Origin: Paraburkholderia sp. DHOC27
GTDB lineage: Bacteria; Pseudomonadota; Gammaproteobacteria; Burkholderiales; Burkholderiaceae
Direction of reading: 5' to 3'
DNA: 64,000 nucleotides
Assembly: GCF_003429005.1 (NCBI RefSeq)
Contig: NZ_QVQV01000001.1
Span: 799,864-863,863, forward strand
Both the position numbers and the translations under genes were made by a program. Of the stretch, positions 7,955 to 16,999 are shown piece by piece; position 1 is the stretch's first letter; each line of letters begins with the position of its first letter. The notes under the pieces were generated by a model that saw only the letters and a program-made list of their open reading frames with translations, did no database searches and was not told where the DNA came from.

Positions 7955-9940
7955 ATGCTTTCGAATCTGCTTGTGCAAATGATCAACGGACTCGCCGACG
8001 CGTCGACGCTGTTTCTCGTCGCCGCCGGTTTGTCGTTGATTTTTGGCGTGACCCGCATCGTCAACTTCGCGCACGGCTCGTTCTACATGTTCGGCATTTA
8101 CGTGGCGTACAGCATCGCCAGCCGCTTTGGTCACAGCACAGGCGGTTTCTGGTTATCCGTGCTGGCGGCGGCGCTGGTGGTCGCGGTGCTGGGTGCGCTG
8201 GTCGAAATGATCGTGCTGCGACGCATTTATCAGGCGCCCGAGCTGTTCCATCTGCTCGCCACGTTCGCACTCGTGTTGATCTTCCGTGACGCCGCGTTGT
8301 GGATCTGGGGTCCCGAAGATCTGTTCGGACCACGCGCGCCGCATCTCGCGGGTGCAGTCAACGTATTGGGTCATCCACTGCCGACTTACGATATCGCGCT
8401 GATCGTGATCGGCCCGCTGGTGCTGTTGCTGCTGTGGTATGCGCTCACGCGCACGCGCTGGGGCACGCTGGTGCGGGCAGCGACGCAGGACCGCGAGATG
8501 CTCGGCGCGCTCGGTATCAATCAGGCGTGGCTATTCACGGGCGTGTTTTTCGTGGGCGCGTTTCTCGCCGGTCTGGGCGGCGCGCTGCAGGGTCCGCGCA
8601 TGTCGGCCAATCTGTCGCTCGATCTGGAAACCATCGGCAATGCGTTCGTGGTGGTGGTGGTCGGCGGCATGGGCTCCATCCCGGGCGCTTTCATCGCCGC
8701 GTTGCTGATTGCCGAGATCAAGGCACTTTGTATCGGCATTGGTCACGTGTCGGTGGCGGGACTCGATTTTTCGCTGAGCCGCTTCACGCTCGTGGCCGAA
8801 TTCGTCGTGATGGCGGTCGTGCTGGTGGCGCGTCCGTGGGGATTGCTCGGACGCGCGAGTGCCGCCGTACGCGGCATGGCAGCGCCGGAAACGCCGCTAC
8901 GTCCCGCTGGAAAACGCCTCAAATGGCTCGCCGCCATCGTGCTCGCCGTGCTGGTGCTGGCACCGCTCGCGGCCAAAGCGTTTCCGTACATGCCCATCCT
9001 GCTGGTCGAAATCCTGATCGCCGTGCTGTTTGCCACGAGCCTGCACTTCATCATGGGACCGGGCGGCATGCATTCGTTTGGCCACGCCGCGTATTTTGGA
9101 CTCGGCGCTTACGGCGCGGCGCTGTTCCTCAAGGTGCTGAACCTGCCAATGGAAGCGGCGCTGTTGCTTGGGCCGCTACTGGCGCTCGGCGGAGCACTGG
9201 TGTTCGGCTGGTTTTGCGTGCGTCTTTCCGGCGTCTATCTGGCCATGCTCACGCTCGCCTTTGCGCAGATCGTCTGGTCCGTGGTGTTCCAGTGGGACGA
9301 CGTGACGGGCGGTAGCAATGGCGTGTTGGGACTGTGGCCGTCTAACTGGTTGTCCTCGCCCGTGGCCTATTACTACCTCACGCTCGTGTGCGTCGCGGTG
9401 TGTGTCTGGTTGCTGCGCCGCATGTTGTTTTCGCCGCTCGGTTATGCGATGCGCGCCTCGCGCGATTCCGTGTTGCGCGCCGAGGCCATCGGTATCGACG
9501 TGAAGCGTATTCAATGGGCTTCGTTCGTGATCGCGTCGGTGTTTTGCGGCATGGCGGGTTCCCTCTACGCCTTCTCGAAGGGGACGATCTCGCCGGAAGT
9601 GATCAGCGTGAGCCGCTCCGTCGACGGCCTCGTGATGGTATTGCTTGGCGGCTTACAGACCCTGACCGGGCCGATTGTCGGTGCCGCCGTGTTCACGTGG
9701 TTGCAGGATACCGTTGCGCGGCAAACCGACTACTGGCAAGCGCTGCTGGGTCTCGCCATTCTGCTGCTGGTGATCGCGTTCCCGCAGGGCATCGTCGGTT
9801 TTGTGCGCGAGCGCTTTGGCCATGACGACCCGGGTGCGAAGAACGGCCACGCGGGCGATGCGGCGAACAGCGAGAGCATGCGTGCGCCCGCTTCGCCCCC
9901 TTCGCCGTCCCAGGCCGCCGCGATGAAGGAGGGACTATGA
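7955..9940 (+). CDS. Branched-chain-amino-acid-type ABC permease, LivH-LivM fusion
   Basis: This 661-residue membrane protein joins two permease modules that are usually separate. Residues 1 to about 310 are LivH-like (LIFGVTRIVNFAHGSFYMFG, then GGMGSIPGAFIAALL). From about 330 to the end it is LivM-like (GPGGMHSFGHAAYFGLGAYGAALF, EAIGIDVKRIQWASFV, LGGLQTLTGPIVGAAVF). Each half has about eight hydrophobic helices. ATG 7955 is preferred, with GAGGG five bases upstream; TTG 7919 is possible. It overlaps the LivG-like gene by four bases. With 9937-11456 and the binding protein at 17000 it makes a complete importer, presumably for the pathway substrate. Confidence 0.9.
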   Translation: MLSNLLVQMINGLADASTLFLVAAGLSLIFGVTRIVNFAHGSFYMFGIYVAYSIASRFGHSTGGFWLSVLAAALVVAVLGALVEMIVLRRIYQAPELFHLLATFALVLIFRDAALWIWGPEDLFGPRAPHLAGAVNVLGHPLPTYDIALIVIGPLVLLLLWYALTRTRWGTLVRAATQDREMLGALGINQAWLFTGVFFVGAFLAGLGGALQGPRMSANLSLDLETIGNAFVVVVVGGMGSIPGAFIAALLIAEIKALCIGIGHVSVAGLDFSLSRFTLVAEFVVMAVVLVARPWGLLGRASAAVRGMAAPETPLRPAGKRLKWLAAIVLAVLVLAPLAAKAFPYMPILLVEILIAVLFATSLHFIMGPGGMHSFGHAAYFGLGAYGAALFLKVLNLPMEAALLLGPLLALGGALVFGWFCVRLSGVYLAMLTLAFAQIVWSVVFQWDDVTGGSNGVLGLWPSNWLSSPVAYYYLTLVCVAVCVWLLRRMLFSPLGYAMRASRDSVLRAEAIGIDVKRIQWASFVIASVFCGMAGSLYAFSKGTISPEVISVSRSVDGLVMVLLGGLQTLTGPIVGAAVFTWLQDTVARQTDYWQALLGLAILLLVIAFPQGIVGFVRERFGHDDPGAKNGHAGDAANSESMRAPASPPSPSQAAAMKEGL

Positions 9941-10746
9941 GCCTCCTGTGCGTTACAGGGTTGTCGAAATCGTTCGGAGGACTGAAGGCTGTCGACGATG
10001 TGTCGTTCGATCTCGAGGCAGGTCAACTGCTCGCGTTGCTCGGTCCCAATGGCGCGGGCAAATCCACCTGCTTCAACATGGTCAACGGACAACTGCGGCC
10101 CTCGTCGGGGTCGATCCGCCTCGACGGTCACGAACTCGTCGGCATGCGGCCACGCGATATCTGGCGCCTCGGCGTGGGCCGCACCTTCCAGATTGCCGCG
10201 ACCTTCAATTCGATGACCGTACTCGAAAACGTCCAGATGGCGCTGGTATCACGCGAGCGAAAACTATTTGGCTGGTGGAAGCCCGCCGCCTCCTGGTACG
10301 CAGATGAAGCATTCAACCTGCTCGAACAGGTTGGCATGGGCGCGGACGCGCACCGCGCCTGCGGCGTGCTGGCCTATGGCGATGTGAAGCGTGTGGAACT
10401 CGCCATTGCCATGGCGAATCGTCCCAAGCTGCTGTTGATGGATGAGCCGACCGCCGGCATGGCACCGAAGGAACGCAACGAGCTCATGGCGCTCACCAAA
10501 CGTCTCGTCACGGAACATCAAATTGGCGTGCTGTTCACCGAGCACAGCATGGACGTGGTGTTCGCCTACGCCGACCGCATGCTCGTACTGGCGCGCGGCA
10601 AGCTGATTGCGCAAGGCAGCGCGGAAGCGATCCGCAACGACGCCCGCGTGCAGGAAGTGTATTTCGGCACGGGCAAGACGTTTCAGGCGCATGCCGCGTT
10701 GAAGTCGAATGATGCCTCGCGCGGTCAGCAGGGAGCATTGCAATGA
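9937..10746 (+). CDS. ABC transporter ATP-binding protein, LivG type
   Basis: This is a 269-residue ATPase with Walker A GPNGAGKST and Walker B LLLMDEPTAGM. The segment VGRTFQIAATFNSMTVLENV is typical of LivG, and the signature region is replaced by LAYGDVKRVELAIAMA. The LSGGQ-type motif is thus weak, as in many LivG relatives. It is coupled by ATGA overlaps to the permease before it and to the LivF-type gene after it. It powers import through the fused permease at the inner membrane. Confidence 0.92.
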   Translation: MSLLCVTGLSKSFGGLKAVDDVSFDLEAGQLLALLGPNGAGKSTCFNMVNGQLRPSSGSIRLDGHELVGMRPRDIWRLGVGRTFQIAATFNSMTVLENVQMALVSRERKLFGWWKPAASWYADEAFNLLEQVGMGADAHRACGVLAYGDVKRVELAIAMANRPKLLLMDEPTAGMAPKERNELMALTKRLVTEHQIGVLFTEHSMDVVFAYADRMLVLARGKLIAQGSAEAIRNDARVQEVYFGTGKTFQAHAALKSNDASRGQQGALQ

Positions 10747-11456
10747 GCGAACCCATGCTGAAAGTGGCGGGTCTGAACGCGTTCTACGGCCGCGCGCATA
10801 TTCTGTTCGACGTCGGTCTCGAAGTGGGGCGCGGCGAAGTGGTGGCGCTGATGGGCCGCAACGGCGCTGGCAAGTCCACGACGATGAAAGCCGTGATGGG
10901 TCTGCTGCCGCGTCGTCACGGAGAAGTCCGTTTCCGCGGTACCGATATCGCCACCTTGCCGCCTTACAAGATCGCCCGCATGGGCATGGGCTTCGTGCCC
11001 GAAGACCGGCGCGTGTTCGCCGATCTCTCCGTGATGGAAAACCTCGACACCGGCCACCAACCGCCGCGCGAGGGCGCGCCGCAATGGACCCCGGAAAAGC
11101 TCTTCCGCCTGTTTCCCAACCTCGGCGAAATGCCGAAACGCCCGGGTGGCCAGATGAGCGGCGGTGAACAGCAGATGCTGACCGTCTCGCGCACGCTGAT
11201 GGGTAATCCGTATCTGGTGCTGCTGGATGAACCATCCGAGGGCGTGGCGCCGGTGATCGTCGAGCAGATGGCCAACATGATTCTCGAACTCAAACGCGAA
11301 GGGCTATCCATTCTGTTATCCGAACAGAATCTGCATTTCGCGGAGCTGGTCAGCGACCGCGCGTATGTGCTGGAAAAAGGCCAGATTCGCTTTAGCGGCA
11401 CGATCGGCGAACTCGCGAAGAACGAAACAGTCAGGCGTGCTTATCTGAGCGTCTGA
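10743..11456 (+). CDS. ABC transporter ATP-binding protein, LivF type
   Basis: This is a 237-residue ATPase with Walker A GRNGAGKST, signature MSGGEQQMLTVSRTLM, Walker B LVLLDEPSEGV and the LivF-typical MGMGFVPEDRRVF. It pairs with the LivG-like ATPase immediately upstream and overlaps it by four bases. It is the last transporter component before the enamidase-like gene, which starts 82 bp downstream. Confidence 0.93.
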   Translation: MSEPMLKVAGLNAFYGRAHILFDVGLEVGRGEVVALMGRNGAGKSTTMKAVMGLLPRRHGEVRFRGTDIATLPPYKIARMGMGFVPEDRRVFADLSVMENLDTGHQPPREGAPQWTPEKLFRLFPNLGEMPKRPGGQMSGGEQQMLTVSRTLMGNPYLVLLDEPSEGVAPVIVEQMANMILELKREGLSILLSEQNLHFAELVSDRAYVLEKGQIRFSGTIGELAKNETVRRAYLSV

Positions 11457-11538
11457 TTCCTGCGGTGCCGGATGCCGTCTGGCCGCGAGCCAGCACTGTG
11501 CATCAGGCGCCGGGTAGTCGTTGCGAAAGGAGAGGCAG

Positions 11539-12738
11539 ATGGCGGCAGAGACGTTGACAGGGCTATCGGGCAAGGTGGTGGTGACGAATATCGGCTTGCT
11601 GCTATCGGGCGATATCGACCACCCCATTCTCGATGCGGACACGCTGGTGATCGACGATGGCGTGATCGTCGCATTTGGCAAGGAGAAGGAGTGCGACCTC
11701 GAAGGGGCACGCACCCTAGTGGATTGCAAGGGTACGACCGTCGCGCCGGGCCTGATTGATTCGCACGTGCACCCGGTGTTCGGCGACTGGACGCCGCGTC
11801 AGAATCAGATGGGCTGGATCGAGTCGAATCTGAATGGCGGCGTCACCACGATGATCTCCGCAGGTGAAGTGCATTTACCTGGACGTCCGAAGGATGTGGT
11901 TGGCGTGAAGGCGCTGGCGATCACCGCGCAACGTTCGTTCGAAGGCATGCGCGGGGCGGGTGTGGGCGGCGGCGTGAAAGTGCTGGCGGGTGCGCCGGTC
12001 ATCGAAAAAGGCATGGTCGAGGAGGACTTCAAGGAGCTTTCCGAAGCGGGCGTAAAGCTGCTCGGCGAAGTAGGCCTCGGCAGCGTCAAAGGCGGCGAAG
12101 AAGCAGGCCAGATGGTGGCGTGGGCCCGCAAATACGGCATTCAAAGCACCATCCACACGGGCGGCCCGTCCATCCCCGGCTCGGGCCTCATCGACAAGGA
12201 CGTCGTACTGGCCGCCGACGCCGACGTGATCGGGCACATCAATGGCGGCCATACGTCCTTGTCTTACCGGCACGTGTGCGACCTTTGCGAGCAATCCACC
12301 CGCGCGCTGGAAATCGTCCACAACGGCAACGAACGCATCGCGCTGTTGACCGCGCGTCACGCCATCGAACTCAAATGCCCGCACCGCATCATTCTCGGCA
12401 CCGACAGTCCCGCGGGTTCCGGTGTGCAGCCGCTCGGCATTCTGCGGATGATCGCGTTGATTGCGAGTCTCGCGGACGTGCCGGCAGAAATCGCGTTCTG
12501 CTTTGCGACGGGCAACACCGCGCGGCAGCGAAATTTGCGCCAGGGTCTGATCGAAGTGGGTCGTCCCGCTGATCTGGTGTTCATGGATCGCGCGCAGCAC
12601 ACGGCGGGGGCCACGCTGCTGGAAAGCGTGCAACTGGGCGATATTCCCGGCGTGGGCATGGTGATGATCGACGGCCTGATCCGTTGCCGGCGCAGCCGCA
12701 ATACGCCGCCCGCAACTGAAGTACCGGTGGTGTCCTGA
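11539..12738 (+). CDS. Enamidase-like amidohydrolase
   Basis: This 399-residue amidohydrolase-superfamily enzyme has metal ligands in DSHVHP (H76, H78) and the late Asp in LGTDSPAG (D289). Between them are VGEVGLGSVKG, HTGGPSIPGS and HINGGHTSLS-type segments. From memory the sequence follows Eubacterium barkeri enamidase along its length, including GGVTTMISAGE, RPKD-V-KALAIT, IPGS and the C-terminal SRNTPPA. That enzyme opens 1,4,5,6-tetrahydro-6-oxonicotinate to 2-formylglutarate with release of ammonia. AAAGGAG at 11526-11532 supports ATG 11539. Its presence with a 6-hydroxynicotinate-reductase-like gene is the main argument for the cluster's function. Confidence 0.8.
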   Translation: MAAETLTGLSGKVVVTNIGLLLSGDIDHPILDADTLVIDDGVIVAFGKEKECDLEGARTLVDCKGTTVAPGLIDSHVHPVFGDWTPRQNQMGWIESNLNGGVTTMISAGEVHLPGRPKDVVGVKALAITAQRSFEGMRGAGVGGGVKVLAGAPVIEKGMVEEDFKELSEAGVKLLGEVGLGSVKGGEEAGQMVAWARKYGIQSTIHTGGPSIPGSGLIDKDVVLAADADVIGHINGGHTSLSYRHVCDLCEQSTRALEIVHNGNERIALLTARHAIELKCPHRIILGTDSPAGSGVQPLGILRMIALIASLADVPAEIAFCFATGNTARQRNLRQGLIEVGRPADLVFMDRAQHTAGATLLESVQLGDIPGVGMVMIDGLIRCRRSRNTPPATEVPVVS

Positions 12739-12767
12739 GCGCCGCTGGGGAACGCGAGGCCTCTTCC

Positions 12768-13307
12768 ATGAACGACGCTTCGAAGCCCCGCGCCGTCGTT
12801 ACGCCGCTCACGCTCAACGTGAACGGCGCAACCTATGCGGTGAGCGCCGCAGCCGACACGCCGCTGCTCTATCTGCTGCGCAACGATCTCGCGTTGAACG
12901 GTCCGAAGTTCGGTTGTGGTCTGGGCGAATGCGGCGCGTGTACGGTGTTGCTCGACGGCATGCCGACCCGCTCGTGCGTGACGACGGCGCGGGTCGCGAT
13001 GGGGCGCGAGATCACCACGCTGGAAGGGCTCGGCACGCGCACCGCGTTGCATCCGGTGCAGCGCGCGTTCATCGAAGAACAGGCCGCGCAATGCGGCTAC
13101 TGCCTGAACGGCATGATCATGACGGCGAAAGCGCTGCTCGACCGCGATCCTGATCCGAGTGTGGAAACGATTCGCCGCGAGCTGTCGCGCAATCTGTGCC
13201 GTTGCGGCACGCACGTCGAGATCGTGCGCGCGGTGCAACGCGCGGCGCAATTGCTCGCGACAGTGGAAACCGCAGCGGTCGCGCAGCGCGAAGGAGAGCG
13301 CGCATGA
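12768..13307 (+). CDS. Molybdenum hydroxylase 2Fe-2S subunit
   Basis: This is a 179-residue small subunit of the xanthine dehydrogenase/CO dehydrogenase family. The N-terminal plant-type 2Fe-2S motif is CGLGECGAC (C50, C55, C58). The C-terminal motif is CGYCLNGM followed by NLCRCGTH. It passes electrons from the molybdenum site to the cytochrome domains of the partner, with which it overlaps by four bases (ATGA). It has no signal peptide, so the complex is assembled on the cytoplasmic side. It resembles NicA/NdhS and IorA proteins; the substrate cannot be read from it. Confidence 0.92.
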   Translation: MNDASKPRAVVTPLTLNVNGATYAVSAAADTPLLYLLRNDLALNGPKFGCGLGECGACTVLLDGMPTRSCVTTARVAMGREITTLEGLGTRTALHPVQRAFIEEQAAQCGYCLNGMIMTAKALLDRDPDPSVETIRRELSRNLCRCGTHVEIVRAVQRAAQLLATVETAAVAQREGERA

Positions 13308-16300
13308 CGGGGCCGGATTTCAGCGTTGAGCGTCGTCCAGTTTCGCGTCAGCAACTCTTCGACGCGCAGAACGTGCTGATCGTGGTGCGTCCGCCGCAGG
13401 CACCCGCGAAGCCTGCGCTCGGTCAGCCCGGTTCGCGCTCGACCTTCGTGCCGACCGAAGCCGATCTGTTCCTTGCCGTGCGCGGCGATGGCAGCGTGGT
13501 GGCGTTCAACGGTCACGTGGATCTGGGCACGGGCATCGGCACGGCACTCGCGCAGATCGTTGCGGAAGAACTGGATGTGCCGCTCACACGCGTGTCGATC
13601 GTACTAGGGCACACCGGCGAAGCACCGAACCAGGGTCCGACGATCGCGAGCGCAACCATCCAGATTTCGGCCGTGCCACTGCGTCAGGCGGCAGCACAGG
13701 CGCGACAGTTTCTGCTGCGACAGGCGGCGGAGCGACTCGAGGTGAATGCCGATGCACTCGACGTGCGCGACGGCATGGTGTATCGACGCGGCACGGAAGC
13801 GGCGCAAGGTATCGGCTATGGTGAGTTGATCGCGGGACGGCGCATCGAATTGACGCTTGCCACGGATGCACCGCTGAAATCGCCGGACGCATACAGGATT
13901 GTCGGCAAGAGCACGCCACGTCTCGACATCCCCGCCAAGGCCACCGGCGAACTGACCTTCGTGCACGATGTGCGCGTGCCCGGCATGCTGCACGGAAGAG
14001 TCGTCCGTCCACCGTATGCGGGCGTGGCGCAAGGCGACTTCATCGGCAATAGCCTGCTGAAGGTAGACGAAGCGTCGCTTGGCGATCTGTTCGACCTCGT
14101 CAAGGTCGTCGTGATCCGCGACTTCGTGGGGCTGGTGACGCAGCGCGAAGAAACGGCGCAGGAGGCCGTCAAACGCCTTAACGTGCAGTGGAAAACCGTG
14201 GCGGGACTGCCGCCGCTCGAAGCCAGCAGCGAAGTGGAAGCCGCGTTGCGCGCGAATCCCGCCACGCGTCGCGATCTGTTGATCGAGGGGGACGTCGACG
14301 CCGCGCTTGCGCGAAACGACAACACGCTGGAACGCACCTACGTATGGCCGTTCCAGATGCATGCCTCCATTGGTCCTTCGTGCGCGGTCGCCGACTATCG
14401 TGACGGCGCGCTCAAGGTCTGGTCCGGCACGCAGAATCCGCATTCGCTGCGTGCGGATCTGGCGCTCCTGCTCGGCCTCGCGGAGCCGAAGATCGAGGTG
14501 GTGCGCATGGAGGCCGCGGGCTGCTATGGCCGTAACTGTGCCGACGATGTCGCCGCTGACGCCGCGCTGCTCTCGCGCGCAGTTGGCGCGCCGGTGCGCG
14601 TGCAGCTTTCGCGTGAAGACGAGCACCGTTGGGAACCGAAGGGCGCCGCGCAATTGATGGACGTACGTGGCGCAGTGGACGCAAACGGCCAGCTCACCGG
14701 ATACGATTTTGCCACCCGCTATCCGTCGAACGATGCGCCCACGTTAGCGTTGCTGCTGACCGGCGCGATCTCGCCGCAACCCCAGGTGTTCGAAATGGGC
14801 GATCGCACGGCGGTGCCGCCCTACGATTACCAGACCATGCGCATCGTGTGCGACGACACGCCGCCCATCGTGCGCGCGTCGTGGTTGCGTGGTGTGTCGG
14901 CGTTGCCGAATACTTTCGCGCACGAGTCCTTCATTGATGAGCTGGCGGCCGAAGCGGGCATTGATCCGGTCGAGTTTCGTCTTCAGCATTTGACGGATCC
15001 ACGTGCCATCGATCTGGTGAAGGCGGTCGCCGCGAAAGCGGACTGGCAGCCGCGTCCGGTGCAACGCGAAGAAAACAGTGACGGCGACATCGCGCGTGGC
15101 CGAGGCATTGCCTACGCGCGTTACGTGCACAGCAAATTTCCCGGCTTCGGTGCCGCCTGGGCCGCGTGGATCGCGGATGTCGAGGTCAATCGCAAGAGTG
15201 GCGAGATGGCCGTCACACGCGTGGTGGTGGGACAGGACACGGGCACCACGGTGAATCCGGATGGCGTGCGGCATCAGATTCACGGCAACGTCATTCAGGC
15301 CACCAGCCGCGCGTTGAAAGAGCGCGTGACGTTTGGCGAAAACGCCGTCACGAGCCAGGAGTGGGGCGCATATCCGATCCTGACCTTCCGTGAAGTCCCC
15401 GTGATCGAAGTGGTGATGATGCCGCGACACGGCGAGCCGCCAATGGGCACCGGCGAATCCGCCTCGCTGCCAGGCGCGGCGGCGATCGCCAATGCGCTTT
15501 ACGATGCCACGGGTGTGCGTTTTCGTCGGCCGCCGTTCACGCCGGACGTGATTCGCGCAGCGCTCGCGGACGGACCTGCGGCAGAGCGAGCGGCCGTCGC
15601 GTCAGCCGCTGCGGCGCGCAAAAAGAAGCGCTGGCGGCTCGGTTTCCTGGGGATGCTGGGCGCGGGCGCGGCGGGTTGGCTCAGCGCGCTCGCCTTCTCA
15701 CCGCAACCCATCGCGCCCATCACACCGCCGCTGGCGAGTGCGTTTGCGCCAGAACTCGTCGAGCGTGGCCGGCTGCTCGCTTCGCTCGGCGACTGCGCGG
15801 TCTGTCATACGGCTCACAACGGCGTGCCCAATGCGGGCGGGCGTCCGCTGCAAACGCCGTTCGGCACGGTGTACACCACGAATATCACGCCGGATGGCGA
15901 GACCGGAATCGGCACGTGGTCGTTCGAGGCGTTCGTGCGGGCCATGCGCGAGGGCATCCATCGCGATGGGCGGCGTCTCTATCCGGCGTTTCCGTACACC
16001 TCGTTCAAGAACGTTTCCACGGACGACCTTCAGGCGCTCTACGCATACCTGATGGCGCAAACGCCGGCCCGCTCGCGTCCGCCAGAAACGAAGCTCGCGT
16101 TTCCGTATGGCGTGCGACCGCTGATGGCCGCATGGAATGCCCTCTTCCTCAAACGCAACGCCTTCGCGGAGGACGCGACGCAAAGCGCACAATGGAATCG
16201 CGGCGCGTATCTGGTGAACGGGCTCGGCCATTGCAGCGCGTGTCATACACCGCGCAATGCGTTCGGCGCGGAAAAAACCGGCGCCGATTTTCTGGGCGGT

Positions 16301-16924
16301 GGTCTCGCGGACGGTTGGCAGGCACCGGCCCTGACGACGCTTTCAAACGCGCCCGTACCGTGGACCGAAGACGAGTTTTTCAGCTATCTGCGCTATGGTC
16401 ACGCGCCGCTGCATGGCGTGGCGGCCGGTCCGATGGCGCCGGTGGTCAGCGAACTCGCTGCGCTGCCGGACACCGACATTCGCGCGATTGCCACCTATCT
16501 CGCCTCGCTCAATCCGGCCGCGCCGAATGCGAATCCCCATGCGCTCGCGCATGAATACGAACAGGCGAGTCTGTCGACGCCATCCACAACGAGTGCGGGC
16601 GGGCGGCTTTTCGATGGCGCGTGCGCGGCCTGTCACCATATGGGCGGCGGGCCGCAACTGTTCGGCGCACATCCGTCGCTTGCCCTCAATACGAATCTGC
16701 ACAGCGACACGCCCGATAATCTGATTCGCGTGATTCTGGACGGGATCGGCTCGCCTGCGCGGCCCGAACTCGGTACGATGCCGGCTTACCGCGACAGTTT
16801 CAACGACGCCCAGGTGAGTGAACTCGTCTCGTACCTGCGTCAGCAGTTTGCGGGTGGCAAGCCCGCATGGCAGGACGTGCAGGCGAGTGTGGCGCGCATT
16901 CGCGCCACGCCGCGCACGGAGTAA
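13304..16924 (+). CDS. Molybdopterin hydroxylase large subunit fused to tri-haem cytochrome c
   Basis: This 1206-residue protein has two parts. Residues 1 to about 765 form an aldehyde oxidase/xanthine dehydrogenase-type molybdopterin domain; GTGESASLPGAAAIANA carries the catalytic Glu (E718). A basic RKKKR and one hydrophobic helix follow (about 771-798). Three haem-c sites come next: CAVCH (C831), CSACH (C977) and CAACH (C1107). The layout matches NicB-type nicotinate dehydrogenases and isoquinoline oxidoreductase relatives. Basic residues before the helix suggest the Mo domain faces the cytoplasm and the haems face the periplasm. It would hydroxylate the N-heterocycle and send electrons to the respiratory chain. 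The ATG at 13304 is preferred over the longer open frame upstream. Confidence 0.88.
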   Translation: MTGPDFSVERRPVSRQQLFDAQNVLIVVRPPQAPAKPALGQPGSRSTFVPTEADLFLAVRGDGSVVAFNGHVDLGTGIGTALAQIVAEELDVPLTRVSIVLGHTGEAPNQGPTIASATIQISAVPLRQAAAQARQFLLRQAAERLEVNADALDVRDGMVYRRGTEAAQGIGYGELIAGRRIELTLATDAPLKSPDAYRIVGKSTPRLDIPAKATGELTFVHDVRVPGMLHGRVVRPPYAGVAQGDFIGNSLLKVDEASLGDLFDLVKVVVIRDFVGLVTQREETAQEAVKRLNVQWKTVAGLPPLEASSEVEAALRANPATRRDLLIEGDVDAALARNDNTLERTYVWPFQMHASIGPSCAVADYRDGALKVWSGTQNPHSLRADLALLLGLAEPKIEVVRMEAAGCYGRNCADDVAADAALLSRAVGAPVRVQLSREDEHRWEPKGAAQLMDVRGAVDANGQLTGYDFATRYPSNDAPTLALLLTGAISPQPQVFEMGDRTAVPPYDYQTMRIVCDDTPPIVRASWLRGVSALPNTFAHESFIDELAAEAGIDPVEFRLQHLTDPRAIDLVKAVAAKADWQPRPVQREENSDGDIARGRGIAYARYVHSKFPGFGAAWAAWIADVEVNRKSGEMAVTRVVVGQDTGTTVNPDGVRHQIHGNVIQATSRALKERVTFGENAVTSQEWGAYPILTFREVPVIEVVMMPRHGEPPMGTGESASLPGAAAIANALYDATGVRFRRPPFTPDVIRAALADGPAAERAAVASAAAARKKKRWRLGFLGMLGAGAAGWLSALAFSPQPIAPITPPLASAFAPELVERGRLLASLGDCAVCHTAHNGVPNAGGRPLQTPFGTVYTTNITPDGETGIGTWSFEAFVRAMREGIHRDGRRLYPAFPYTSFKNVSTDDLQALYAYLMAQTPARSRPPETKLAFPYGVRPLMAAWNALFLKRNAFAEDATQSAQWNRGAYLVNGLGHCSACHTPRNAFGAEKTGADFLGGGLADGWQAPALTTLSNAPVPWTEDEFFSYLRYGHAPLHGVAAGPMAPVVSELAALPDTDIRAIATYLASLNPAAPNANPHALAHEYEQASLSTPSTTSAGGRLFDGACAACHHMGGGPQLFGAHPSLALNTNLHSDTPDNLIRVILDGIGSPARPELGTMPAYRDSFNDAQVSELVSYLRQQFAGGKPAWQDVQASVARIRATPRTE

Positions 16925-16999
16925 CGCCGCGATCTGCCTGACCCGCATCCGTATTGCCGCATCTGCATTCCCGCAATTCCACTGATAACGGAGCAACGC

